Assembly (NCBI GenBank): GCA_958450365.1
Contig: CAUEEP010000755.1
Location: forward strand, 744,001 to 808,000
Length of the DNA: 64,000 nucleotides
Direction of reading: 5' to 3'
Source of the DNA: Mesorhabditis belari
Lineage: Eukaryota; Nematoda; Chromadorea; Rhabditida; Rhabditidae
Shown: positions 49,917 to 62,300 of the stretch, in pieces
How positions within the stretch are numbered: the first letter of the stretch is position 1
Layout of the letters: each line of letters opens with the position of its first letter
Notes under the pieces: generated by a model
The model's input: the letters and a program-made list of their open reading frames with translations, nothing else
What the model was told of the DNA's origin: nothing
The model's database searches: none
Made by a program: the position numbers and the translations under genes

Positions 49917-50030
49917 GTGCTTGGATGGCGTGGTGGATAGGACATTAAGTTTCCGGCCGCGGGATCTTGCTTCGATCCGCAATGCATTTTTTCTTTTGCA
50001 GCTAATTGCAAAATGTGGCTTGTAAAGTAA
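49917..50030 (+). mobile_element. tRNA-derived SINE, copy 2
   Basis: Head with TGGCGTGGTGGATAGGAC (D-arm like) and GCTTCGATCCGC (B-box like), T-rich tract and tail TTTTGCAGCTAATTGCAAAA. Same tail as copies 1 and 3. Confidence 0.65.
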
Positions 50031-50034
50031 GCGT

Positions 50035-50480
50035 AATTTATTTATTTATTTAGTTGTTTAGTTATTTAGCTATTTAGTCATTTAGTTGTTTAGTTATTTA
50101 GTTAGTTAGTTAGTTATTTAATCATTTAGTTGTTTAGTTATTTGTTTATTTATTTATTTAGTTGTTTAGTTATTTTTTTAGTTGTTTAGTTATTTATTTA
50201 TTTAGTTAGCTAGTCATTTAGTTAGCTAGTCATTTAGTTGTTTAGTTATTTATTTAGTTAATTAGTTATTTACTTGATTAGTTAGTTACCTATTTAGTCA
50301 TTTAGTTGTTTAGTTATTTATTTAGTTGTTTAGTTATTTAGTTAGTTATTTATTTAGTTAATTCCTTTGGAGTTTTCAAGTGATCATAGATCATAGACTC
50401 TGTAACTTTATCTACTAATAAAATGGCTGAAGATTTAAAGAAGAGTTATTTAGTTGTTGAGTTATTTAGTTATTTAGTTA
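50035..50480. repeat. TTTAGTTA / TTTAGTTG 4-8 bp array
   Basis: Tracts of TATTTAGTTGTTTAGTTA with interruptions; low-complexity satellite immediately after a SINE tail. Confidence 0.9.
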
Positions 50481-50504
50481 TTTAGCTATTTCCTAGTAGA
50501 GAAA

Positions 50505-50702
50505 AGTTGCGTTGGTAGCCTAGTGGATTATGCAATCTCCTAATCACTAACTAAGATTAACTATTATTAACTATTAATTAGGTTCCGGCTTCGAATAAGG
50601 CTTCCGGCGACAGGATCGCGGTTCGGTCATCGCTCCAATTTTTCTTTTTCTTCTTCTTTTTCTTTTCTAGCATTTTGCAATTGCAAATGGGTTATAAAGT
50701 CG
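50505..50702 (+). mobile_element. tRNA-derived SINE, copy 3
   Basis: TGGTAGCCTAGTGGATTATG head, interrupted B-box region near GCGGTTCGGTCATCG, CT-rich tract, and TAGCATTTTGCAATTGCAAA tail ending TATAAAG. The middle (GGCTTCCGGCGACAGGATCG) is repeated at 54285-54365. Confidence 0.6.
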
Positions 50703-51325
50703 GAATATTTCAAAATAAGCTACAAAAGCTACAAAAGTCGTGTTATACTAATGCGCAAATTCGTATTTTGATGAATAAACGAACCTTGAACAATTTGATT
50801 CATATATTTATCCGTTATATGGACTAGAAACGACGTTTCACAATGATAAATCGGATCCTCGCCATCATTGAAGTATAAATCCTCTAACTAAAAATTGTTC
50901 TATCACCAAAAATCAAAAGAAAATCGTTACAGATAGACAAAATCCTTTGAAATATTGACCACCGAAACAGGTCTTCTAAAATTTGCACTTATTTTGGCTT
51001 ATTTGGCTTATTTGGCTTTTTTGGCTTCTTTTGACTTACTTATTGACGAATTTTAACAAAAAAACTTACTTTTAGACTAACTAAATGAAAAATTATTAAA
51101 AATAGAAAAATGATAAAGAATTTCATTTTTAAATGGCTTTTTAAAACATTTTCCTTTTCATTTACCTTTATATAGTTGAAATTCAAACGAAAAAAAGCAT
51201 TTTATGATTCATTTTTATGATTCATAAGTCATTCTTTTGAATCTATTGAACTTGTTGAAGTTCGGGGAGAATTTTCAGAAAGTTTCCTTTCTTCTCATCG
51301 ATCATCTCTTCGAGTTTTTTCTACT
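50703..51325. other. Intergenic, AT-rich, no gene identified
   Basis: No splice-joined frame or repeat family recognised apart from short ATTTGGCTT words at 50995-51030. Confidence 0.4.
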
Positions 51326-51334
51326 ACTAAAAGC

Positions 51335-52485
51335 TTTTTCAAATATGAAACCCAGTCCCCCCGAAAGCCCTTATTTTAAGGTTCATTTTGACACTAAATA
51401 TGACTAGATTCTTTTTTCTCATTCTTTAGATTTCAATCATTGATTGAATAGGGATTGATTCCATCTGTTGATAGACATTATTCATTTAAATATTCAGAAT
51501 ATAAAGATATTCAAAAATGAAACCCAGTCCCCCGAAAGCCTTTGTTTTAAGCTTCATTTTGATACTAGACATGACTAGGTTCTGTTTTGTGATTCTTTAG
51601 ATTTCGATCAATCTTTCGCCAGACTCGATAAGCTTAAAAAGTCCAGAAAAATTTTTTGATTTAAAATCATCAAAATCTAAAGAATCACAAAACAGAATCT
51701 AGTCATGTCTAGTATCAAAATGAAGCTTAAAACAAAGGCTTTCGGGGGGACTGGGTTTCATTTTTGAATATCTTTATATTCTGAATATTTAAATGAATAA
51801 TGTCTATCAACAGATGGAATCAATCCCTATGCAATCAATGATTGAAATCTAAAGAATGACAAGACAGAACTTAGTGATGTTTAGTATCAAAATGAAGCTT
51901 ATAATAAGGGCTTTCGGGGGAACTAGGTTTCATATTTGAAAAAGCTTTTAGTAGTAAGAAAAATCGAAGAGCGAGGCAGAGTGTCTGAAAATTGTTGTCC
52001 AAGCACGCCTACATTCAACGTTTAAAAATATTGAGAATATGAAGATATTCAAATATGAAACCCAGTCCCCGCGAAAGCCCTTATTTTAAGCTTCATTTTG
52101 ATACTAAACATGACTAGATTCTGTTTTGTGATTCTTTAGATTTCAATCATTGATTGAATAGGGATTGATTCCGTCTGTTGATAGACATTGTTCATTTAAA
52201 CATTCAGAATATAAAGATATTCAAATATGAAACCTAGTCCCCCCGAAAGCCCTTATTTTAAGCTTCATTTTGATACTAAACATGACTAGATTCTGCTTTG
52301 TGATTCTTTAGATTTTGATGATTTTAAATCAAAAAAATTTTCTGGACTTTTTAAGCTTATCGAGTCTGGCGAAAGATTGATCGAAATCTAAAGAATCACA
52401 AAACAGAACCTAGTCATGTTTAGTATCAAAATGAAGTTTAAAATAAGGGCTTGCGGGGGGACTAGGTTTCATATTTGAATTTGCA
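51335..52485. mobile_element. Nest of inverted and direct copies of one about 110-bp element end
   Basis: The sequence AAATATGAAACCCAGTCCCC (next words CGAAAGCCC, TTAAGCTTCATTTTGATACT) occurs forward near 51338, 51500, 52045 and 52215 and reversed near 51670-51770, 51850-51945 and 52390-52480. A linker GATAAGCTTAAAAAGTCCAG is found in both orientations. This is nested insertion or hairpin-driven duplication of a palindromic element. Confidence 0.85.
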
Positions 52486-52489
52486 TAGA

Positions 52490-54120
52490 GAGGAAATCGA
52501 AGGGAGCACTTTCAAGCACATTTGTACCATTCTGAAGAGTCACCACCGTTCCCATCATGAGCCTTGACTTGTGTTTCGGGTCGTTGCCCTGGCAGAGCAT
52601 TCATCCAAGAGGCATCGTCTGTGTGGCAAAAGGCAGCATTTACAGTGGTCCACAAAAGTGTTGTCCCATTGCCATCCAAAAGTTTGTTTCGTAAGAAAAT
52701 CTTGCAAAAACAACATCTCAGAAATAGAGTAGGGGCTTTTTGCTTCACCAAAATTTAAATACACTCATCTAGAACAATTTTTGAACAACAAATCTGCATA
52801 CAAGAAAAAATTAGCATGGAAAGAAAATTACTACTCGAGTAAACATTCTCGATGGAAGGGATTTTCAAAATTTTATTCTGACCATTTATTTTCCTTAATT
52901 CATTTATCTTTTTCTCAATTGTTAAGCCGCTTTGTATTGTTACCCTTGTAGATAAAACTTAACTCAAAAGTCCCCAGAAGCAGCACCAATTCTCATTGAG
53001 AGCGGCGACCACAACATGTCAAAAGCTTTCTAATGAATTTGAGAAAGTTCTTGTCAAAACATTTCTTTAACGTGAACGAGAAAATCGAAGAGAGCACTTT
53101 CAAGCACATACAGTGGTTTGGCTGTGGTTTGGCTGTGGTTTGGCTGTGGTTTGGCTGTGGTTTGGCTGTGGTTTGGCTGTGGTTTGGCTGTGGTTTGGCT
53201 AAAATTAACTCACCTAGGGTCAATTTAAATTACCTAAATTGTCTCAAATACAGTGATCCACAAAAGTAATGCCCCATTGCCATCCAAAAGTTTGTTTCGC
53301 AAGAAAATCTTGCAAAAACAACATTCTCGATGGAAGGGTTTTTCAAAATTTTATTCTGACCATTTATTTTTCTTAATTCATTTATCTTTTTCTCAATTGT
53401 TAGGCCGTTTTGTATTGTTTTGTATATACCATCGTTATCATATATAAAAACTTTTCATTTCCAGTGTCCAGTTTCAATTTTTCAATTCCAGTGTCTTCCA
53501 GACAAGTCAGATACTCTAATTCACCACATCAGAAACTGGCGAGGCAATTTTATTTGTTTCCGACTTTTGATGGTGTTTCTCCCTTATGTAGAAAGCCGAA
53601 AAAAAAGAGAACACTTCCCGAGGTGCTGGTATTTTCTCTTTATGAAATAACGGTGTTCTCAAAGATTTTCAAAACAGCGCTTCATAAATTTTTGATGCGA
53701 ACCGTTCTTATTTAGGAACGTCTAGTCATTCGGGTTCATCTAGATTTCAATTTTGATTTCAATTTGAGTCGTTTTCTTTCTCGGTAAAACTTTCAAACTC
53801 AAAAGTCCCCAGAAGCAGCACCAATTCTCATTGAGAGCGGCGACCACAACATGTCAAAAGCTTTCTAATGAATTTGAGAAAGTTCTTGTCAACCATTTCT
53901 TTAACGTGAACGAGAAAATCGAAGAGAGCACTTTCAAGCACATACAGTGGTCCACAAAAGTAATGCCCCTTATGTAGAAAGCTGAAAAAAAAGAGAACGC
54001 CTCCCGAGGTGTTGGTATTTTCTCTTTATGAAATAACGGTGTTCTCAAAGATTTTCAAAACAGCGCTTCATAAATTTTTGATGCGAACCGTTCTTATTTA
54101 GGAACGTCTAGTCAAAATAA
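52490..54120. mobile_element. Cluster of Tc1-like element ends and large direct duplications
   Basis: ACAGTGGTCCACAAAAGT-type ends at about 52640, 53240 and 53945. Two duplicated blocks: 52965-53100 with 53795-53945, and 53590-53720 with 53965-54120. Between them 53105-53205 is a GGTTTGGCTGTG array (eight or nine units). Open frames inside are short and broken. Confidence 0.75.
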
Positions 54121-54419
54121 GAAAGGTCTTCTTAAATTTTGTGTTAACGGGTTCAGATTGCCCGAAAAAAGCAAAGGTCCGCCGGTGTGCTTAATTTTTT
54201 CGCCAACAAAAATTGGCGAATACTCAACTTTTTCTTTTGGAGTAGCGTTTCTTATAGAAAAATTCATTATTAACCATTAATTAGCTTCCGGTTTAGGCTA
54301 CCGGCTTAGGCTTCCGGCTTAGGCTACCGGCGACAGGATCGCGGTCATCGTTCGGTCATCGATCCAGTTTTATTCAGTTCTACTTGATCAATCTCAAAAA
54401 TGAAAGGTAGAAATTCATG

Positions 54420-54770
54420 TAGAATTTCTAGCTCTCTAAATTTGGTTCCTTATCTCTCTAAATTTGGTTCAACAGCACTGTAGAGTGGTACATCGCCAAG
54501 TGACACGCCAAGGCCGCCAGGGTACGCACCAAGTGGTACATCGCCAAGTGGTACAGCACCAAGTGGTACAGCGCCAAGTGGTACAGCGCCAAGTGGTACA
54601 GCGCCAAGTGGTACAGCGTCAAGTGGTACAGCGCCAAGTGGTACAGCGCTCGTTTCCAGACTGAGACCTCGACGGTTCGACGAAATTTGGTTCCTTATCT
54701 CTCTAAACTTCGTTCCTTTTCCCTAGATCTGGTTCCTTATCTCTCTAAATTTGGTTCTACAAATGTAGAA
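54420..54770. repeat. 15-bp minisatellite within CTCTCTAAATTTGGTTCCTT repeats
   Basis: 54520-54650 holds about nine units of CAGCGCCAAGTGGTA. Both flanks carry the CTCTCTAAATTTGGTTCCTT repeat also found at 23690-23780. Confidence 0.9.
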
Positions 54771-54779
54771 ATTCATCAA

Positions 54780-55329
54780 GCTTTTAGAATTTTACCTTTG
54801 TCTTTGTCTTTTAAATCAACTTTAAAGCCAATAATAGCACTGTAGTGGTTTAAAGGAGCTTTAAAGGAGCTTTAAAGGAACTAAATAGGAACTATAAAGG
54901 AACTATAAAGGAGATCAAATTGCTCATGACACATCCCGTAATCTCCCAATCTCCAATCCAATATTGGTACTTACTTTTTCTTACAAATATTAATCTAAAT
55001 ACGCAATTCTGTTTTATGAATATTGGATAAAATATTCATAAATTTTTTTCCTTCCCGAGCAAGCGAGATATTAAAAATATGGAAAGTTATTAAATTTCTC
55101 AATGATTTTTTTCGTTTTTATGGTTTCTTTGAGGCGCAATATCGCTCTAATAACTCAATTTGTGGCAGAAAACAGAAATTTTTTACGTAACACTTCTTTG
55201 ATATTTAAAGATTAGACATTTCTGAGATCTTCATTTCAGATTTTTGATCCAGATTTTTGATTTTCCAGTCCAGATCCAGTTTACGATCTTTCAAGGGTCT
55301 TTGGGGTATTCCTCAGGTCTATCCGTTCC
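54780..55329. other. Intergenic, no gene identified
   Basis: AT-rich with a short AGGAGCTTTAAAGGAACTA repeat around 54855-54905. Nothing coding supported. Confidence 0.4.
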
Positions 55330-55564
55330 TACACTACTGGACAATGAAATATGATATTTGAAAAACGATCGTCACTTTCCCATGTCTGTAACTCCCTTGT
55401 CTTTACCGTATTTCTAAATATTAATATTACCATTGTGTAGCCCTCGAAAAGAGCTTTCAGAAAATGTATAACACTAATAGTTTAAACTCAAAGACAACGG
55501 AGTTACAGACGCGCGAAAGTGACGATCGTTTTTCAAATATCATATTTCATTGTCCAGTACTGTA
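55330..55564. mobile_element. MITE with about 50-bp inverted ends
   Basis: Left TACACTACTGGACAATGAAA to GATCGTCACTTTC; right is its complement ending CAGTACTGTA at 55564. TA at both tips, so Tc1/mariner-like. Confidence 0.85.
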
Positions 55565-56395
55565 GGTGAGAGTTTTATCTGAACGAGTCTAAGAGCGAGA
55601 CTAGGACTCAACCAAATAGATATCAGTTGGTTAAGGATTACGGTAGTTGAAAGTCACGAAATCCTGGCTATCCGAAAAATAAAGGAAAAGCTAAGGTGTA
55701 TACGTTCCTAGGTATAAACGGATGTGGACTAGAATTTGGGTTAAGTTACAGAGAGTGGATCCCTTTTGATATCCCGCCATCTCTAACACCCCGACAACCC
55801 AACTCAACAAACTCCTCCACGGTTTAGAGGGGAGTCCCTGTGAAATGGCCGACCTGTACTGCAGTTGCATAGACCCGGAAGTTATGTATCTTTATTTACA
55901 GTAGTATAATAAGACGAATAGATTACAAATAAGGGGAAGGGGGGACTCTAAATGTCCTCCTAGGCAAGCCTTGTCCTCCTAGGCAATCCCAAGGACCGCC
56001 CCTTCTCGGCAATAAAAGGGATAAGCACAGGGTCCTCACATTTGCATAAGAATAGACAAATCATTCAATAATAACAATAGTAACTAAAATATCAGTTTGT
56101 CTCGGAACTGACAGGTCAAACTTGTCACAAAATCTCGAATTTATAGCTGGATACTGTAGTGTTCTGAAAATTCGCACAATTCTACAGTGCTCTTGTGTAC
56201 TTTGAGTTCCTCGGTAAACGCCCCGCTCACTGGGACCCAGAGAAACCGCCCGCCTGTGTGTCAGAAGGCGAGTGTTTAACAGGATACAAAGTACGCTGGC
56301 TAATTTGGCTACACAGATTTGGCTAATTTGGCTACACTGTGTTATTTATAGCATAGATATTTCAATTTCCAGACGACCGCTACCGTAATCCCCAA
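55565..56395. other. Intergenic upstream of the guanylate cyclase gene
   Basis: GC-richer than most of the window, with a small direct repeat (GTCCTCCTAGGCAA twice near 55952-55980). Could be an old solo LTR or promoter region; no proof of either. Confidence 0.35.
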
Positions 56396-59300
56396 ATGTT
56401 GCCCTTTATTTTCGTCTTGATCTTATTTCAATCGCTCCATGCGCAGTCGACGCTCCCTTTGCCACCAACAACTGTATTCCCAAATACAACGGTACTTTTT
56501 GAGCAAGGTTACGGTAGCTTTCTGAGTGAAATTACACGGCAACTTTCAGCGGACTCTTTAGATAACAACAAGCACGAGCACAACTTCATTATTCTCTTCA
56601 ACCACCCCGACAATACTCACCGATTTCCCTGCACCAACAATCACAACTTCCCCAAAAAGCGAAATAACGACTTTTGTGGTCGGAATGATTGGTAAGTGAT
56701 AAAGAAATCTGTTCCAAAAAAATCTAGATGATTTGGGATGATTGGTAAGTGATAAAGAAACCTATTCCAAAGATATCTAGACAATTAAATAGAACCGATG
56801 CTCCATTTGCACAAAGAAATCCATTTCCACGAATTTTCCATTATTTTCACACCCATTCATTCAAATTCAAATCGAGCATCGGTTCTATTTAATTGTCCGC
56901 CACTGTAGATCCAAAATAAATAGCAAAATACTTAATCGAAGTGACAAGTTTGACCCAATAGAAGCTTAGTACCTGATTGCAAGGGAAATTTGCCACTGCT
57001 GATGCCACTGCTGATGCCACTGCTGATGCAAAATTGCACAAAATTGCCACTGCTGATGCAAGACAAAGATGATAAAGAAAGCAATTCTTTTTCAGGAAAC
57101 GCCTTACATATCCTTAAAGGCTGAAAACTCGGGATAAACTCGGTCTACTAAGCTGAATATCCATACCGTAAATACTGTAATAGTACCCCACCCCCATAAT
57201 GACCGTGCGGAGTGTTGTGTAGTCTAGCTTTGGATGCGTTTTTCTCGACACTGGTTTATGCTACAAAGCGCGCTTAGGTATCAAAAAATAGCCCTGAATT
57301 TCAGCATTTTTGTACCAAAGCGCAGCAAAAGGTGTCGGAAAGCGTCTAAGCGACGTGCACGCCGCACCGCATATGGGGTGGCCCGATCAAAAAATAGCCC
57401 TGAATTTCAGCTATTTTTTGATACCAAAGACGCATTTTTTGAAAGTACGGGCGCTTTGAAAAACAATGAAATACTAAAAAACTTTTGCGACTACGCGACT
57501 GTACGAGGGCGGTGGGGTACTATTACAGTATTTACGGTATTTACGGTAGTTGTTACTTTTAATAGAGATTGCGTTTCTATTAGAATAAATACGGTATATA
57601 AACATAACTGTAGAATAGATGGATTGCAAAGATGAATGAGAAATTGATGAATGACTCAGTCCTATTCAGTCACCGAAATCCAGCAAGCGAATATCGGTTT
57701 CTCGATCACCGGCGGAGTGATCCCATTGGCTCTTCAGCAAATCGCAGACCTTCATTTATTGGATTCAATAGAGTTTGAGTGAGTTAGAAAATTTTAAATA
57801 TAAATTATACCATTTTATAGATTTGTTGTCAATTACACCGATTGCAGCGAGGCAAACGTCTCCGGTTTAGTGGTTTATCTGCTCACAGATAGAATGGTTG
57901 ACGTGATTTTGGGACCAGCTTGTAGCTCAGGTAAAATCATAAGCGATTTTTTTAAAGAATCTCATTTTTCAGGAATCATCCCAACCGCTTTCCTCAGCAG
58001 CTATTATCAGGTTCCGCAGGTACGTTGGCTCTGATAAATTTAGCACCAAAGTATCCGGGTACTTGTCTGCAAAGGCTATGCCAACCAGGACAGGCTATGC
58101 CAGCCAGGACACTTCTGGATGCCTAGCTAGCTTCCAGAATATTTTCTTTAGAGTAACTCGATTAGAAAATGATGGTTGGAAACAATCCATGGATAACTAA
58201 TGGATAACTTTGCAAAATCCATGGATAACTTTGCAGATCGCTTGGGGTTTCTCTTCGGCGGCCACCCTCGCCGATTCTGCGCGCTTTCCATTTATGACAA
58301 CGGTCTCATCGAATTATCGACAGTAGGTCAGAACGAGTTTTTCTTTCTAATGCTCATTTCAGGCTCGGCTATGCCTTTGTTTCTTTGTGCCAGTTATACG
58401 ATTGGTAACTTTTGTTGGTTTTTCTTTTTCTAAAAAAGCTTTCAGGGACGTAATCGCCCTTATTTACACTAATGCCGGCTACGGGAATTGTCCAAATCTG
58501 ATAGGGGACGTTACGGTTGGTTTGAGTCATCTTTAAGCTCATGAAAGTTGAATCTGGAAGGCACAGAAAGTGATATCTGACCTAGTATCCGACATAGCTT
58601 TACGTGCAGATTTTTCTTCCAATTGTTCTTCCAATTGTTCCAATCTACAGCACCCTACCGTACTCTAATATTTTCAGACAGCTTTCTCTGATCCTACCTC
58701 CAACTCGACCATCATCGCCGCCACTGAGAAATTCGACATCGGCTCAACAAGAGCCTCGATGATTGCAACGTTGAAGAAAGTCAAATCGAGAGCCAGGAGT
58801 ACTGTAGTTTTGAAAGTTTTTAAAGAAATGCTGTAGCTAGGAGTGCTGTAGGTTGTCCAGCTTTTAGAAAATCTAAAAATCAAGAGCATAGTTTTTAGCA
58901 CTGATCCAGTTTTTAGAGAATACCTAAAAATGAGATTTTTCTTTATTTTCGTTGAACAAAGTTCCCTGAATAACTGGATGTGTTAAATAAATCAAAGTCA
59001 TATATTTTTCCGTGGACTTGAGCCAGATCTCTTTTATCCAAAAAGCCTAACCTGTCAAAGTTCTGATATTTTCTTCTTACAGTCATCGGCGTCTGCTTAC
59101 CGACAGATCAAGTCCGAAGAGATTTCCTCATTGCAACCACAGAAGCCGGAATGAATACGTGAGTAAGACAGGGACATTTGTTCCTGGAGTCTCAGAGTCT
59201 CAGACTTCCTGGAGTCTCAGAGTCTCAGACTTCCTGCAGTCTCAGACTTCCTGCAGTCTCAGACTTCCTGCAGTCTCAGACTAGAGTCTCAAATAGGAGC

Positions 59301-62300
59301 AAGAGACAATGTTTCAATTTTGAACTCCGGATTCAGCCATTCATTCTATTTTGAAATCATTGTCAACTATGGTTTTAGCTCCGATTATGTCTATGTGGTC
59401 CTCGCCTTGCTTGGCCTTGGATTCGGGCAGTTGGCACAAGGAGGAGCGAATATGATGAAATGTACGGTAAAGAAATGCTAGAGGAATATTTATGAGGCTA
59501 TTTTAACTTATTCAAGTTCTATAAGTCCTAGCGACGTTCAGTTAGGAGATTACTGTATTAGGCTGGAAAGGTCAAAATGAGATTTTTTTCTTCTCTTCTT
59601 ATCAGTATTCTTATCAGTATGGGCTGAGGTTCCAGAAGGGATTGCATAGAGATACATCTTTGGAATCCGGGGCTATCATGTGCGAATCATGTTTGGGCTC
59701 ATTTGAATGGATCCCGACCAGCCTAGGGTACCGTCATTTAGATGAATGAATGGGGGGAAACCTGTAAAAGCGATTGTCGACCGGTCTAGTGAGATTACTT
59801 GAGATTACTGTAAGCAAAGCTTTTCTTTATTAATCATTTACTGTAGTTCTAAATGCAGCCATGATTATTGAATCCCATTTAGTGCCTAGCGGTTTAACCC
59901 CTTTCTGGTATGACACGGTGAATTCGAATGCTGATGGAATGGATGCTGTGGCGGCACAAGCAGCGAGGAATTTCTTGGTGGTGAGTATAGCTTCAAAAAT
60001 ATAGCTTTTCTGATATTCAACCTATATACTTTGGCATCCAGAGCCAAATCCGATGTTCCAGATCGATCTTACAAATCAAGGCAAAGTCAACGGATCGACG
60101 ACCACTCAATTGGCGCCAATTGTCCGCGCCAATGTCCGAGGCCCACCATTCTATTGTGCTACAACCGATTGCCTGACGAATGATCAGAAATATAGCGGGG
60201 CAAGCTTTTAGACTCATTTTATTGAATTTGCATGAAATGTCCGCATGAAATGCAAATTTGAGCTGCTGTGTCCAACGAAAGTGTCCAAATCGTATGATCA
60301 TGCAATTTTTGACTACTTTTCTATCCCAGTCAAAATGATTTTAGATGAGCAAAACCACAGAATTGCATTTCTGTTTGTCCGATTTGCTTGGTTGGCTTTG
60401 ACCCAACTTACAAACCTTAGGAAACTGATCTAAAGTTCTTAATTCCTCTTGATTCAAGTCCGGCCTGCCTGGCTCCGGTAGAATCCGGCCTGCCTGGCTT
60501 TGCCTGGCTTACAAACCCTAGGAAACTCCAAGCACTCATTCACCCTCCTCTCAGATCGGTTCGTTCGCCCCTCAACTCTACGATGCCTTTATGTGGTACG
60601 TCTATTGTTTGAATGGCTCGCTTGCCTTGGATCCAGTCAAAGGCTCGAGAAATCAATCAATTTTCAACCAAGTCCGGTCGACAGTCGCTTTTACAGGTTT
60701 TCCCTCCCATTCATTCATCTAAATGACGGTACCCTAGGGTGGTCGGGATCCATTCAAATGACTCCAAACATGACTCGGATTCCAAAGATGTATCTCTATG
60801 CAATCACTCCTTCTGGAACCTCATCCCAATACGCAAATTTCACCTGGGCTGGGAATTATGATTACATTGTAAGCTGTGATATCCAAAATTCTCAAAAATT
60901 GGATTTAAAACTTCAGATGGTTATGCCGCTCTATGAGGATGCATCGAAAACCGTTTGGGCGGTGCGAGGAGGCGTTCAACCGCTTGCAACGCCGATTTGC
61001 GGGTAGCTATGAGCGAGATCGATCATTTTTTGATCTTTTTCAGTTTTGATGGCATAACTTGTCCATTAACTGATTGGGCAAAGAGTGGAATGTACATTGT
61101 GATCGGGGCATCGGTTCTTCTTCTTTTCGGCCTTCTCTTCTTATCAGTCATGTTTTATATTTTCAGGTTCGGAGAAAAAATGATAAAGAGATTTTTGTCT
61201 AAAAACTATTATTACCTCGAGGCTAAGCCTAAGGCTAAGCTAGAGCCAAAAGTTGAAAGTGTAGAGCCCGAGTTGACGGATCCAAGATACCTCGTAAGGC
61301 AAAAGGCTCTAGCGGTAAGGAGCACTTGTCGGTGTAAGCGAGAGGTCACGAATTTGAATCCAACCACCAAATTCCAATCATCTTTTTAAAGTCCGGTCAA
61401 CAATCGAATCAAGATTAAGAATGGTATATTAGACCGTGCTTTGACACTGTTGGGTACTGTTGTACTGTTGGGTCAGTACTGCTGGGTCCAGACTCGGTCT
61501 GGTTTAATTCAATTCCAGACTCGGTCTTGTTTAGTTCAATTCCAGATTCAGATCAAAAAATCGAGACCAAAACATGCCAAACTGGCCTTTGTTCTATTCC
61601 ATTCCATCAGTTCTATTCCATCAAACCCCGTCCTTCAGGGAAAAGCGTCGAGAACGAGAACGCCAGGACGCCGAATGGCAAATCCCGTCTCTTCTGCTGG
61701 AAAGACCTGGCAAAGCAAAAAGAGTCAATTTCTTGACAAGCTCCAATTCTAAACTCTTTCCAGAACGAAGAGAAGAGTCTGTATTCCCTTCACTCTTCTC
61801 GTTCATCCAAATCCTCGACTTCAAAATTCTCCGTGAACAGCAAAAGTGAAACAACGAATCTTGCCTATTTTACAATGAATGGTGAGCTGAAATTTCAAAA
61901 CTTTTCCAAGATTTCGTCCAGATGAGCCGGTTTCCGCGTACAAATACAGAACTCTGCCCAGATTGACCCATGAGGACTTTGCCGAGTTCAGAATGGTGAG
62001 GAATCCGGGTAGATGGTGCCCCAACTCAAATCACTCAAAATCACTCACGCTTTTTTCCTCAAAAACTACTCGATGACATCCAAAATTACAGCTCCGAAAG
62101 ATGGAGCACGATCACGTGCACCGTTTCATCGGAATCTGCCTCGATCACTCGCCGATGATGTCCATTTGGAAATACGCGGCCAGGGGAACGCTAGAGGTAC
62201 TGTAGCTCTTTGTTAAAGTCAATTCTCAGACTGTACTGACCTGACTGTACTGTACTGACTGTACTGTACTGTACTGTACCTCTCAATACTGATTCCAGGA

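Noticed and set aside
52512..52764. Short frames near 52.5 kb as a small gene
   Set aside because: They fall in repeated transposon-end sequence and conflict between strands; no splice-joined continuation found.
55741..56300. Solo LTR of a retrotransposon
   Set aside because: No TG..CA ends with target duplication or primer-binding site could be made out.
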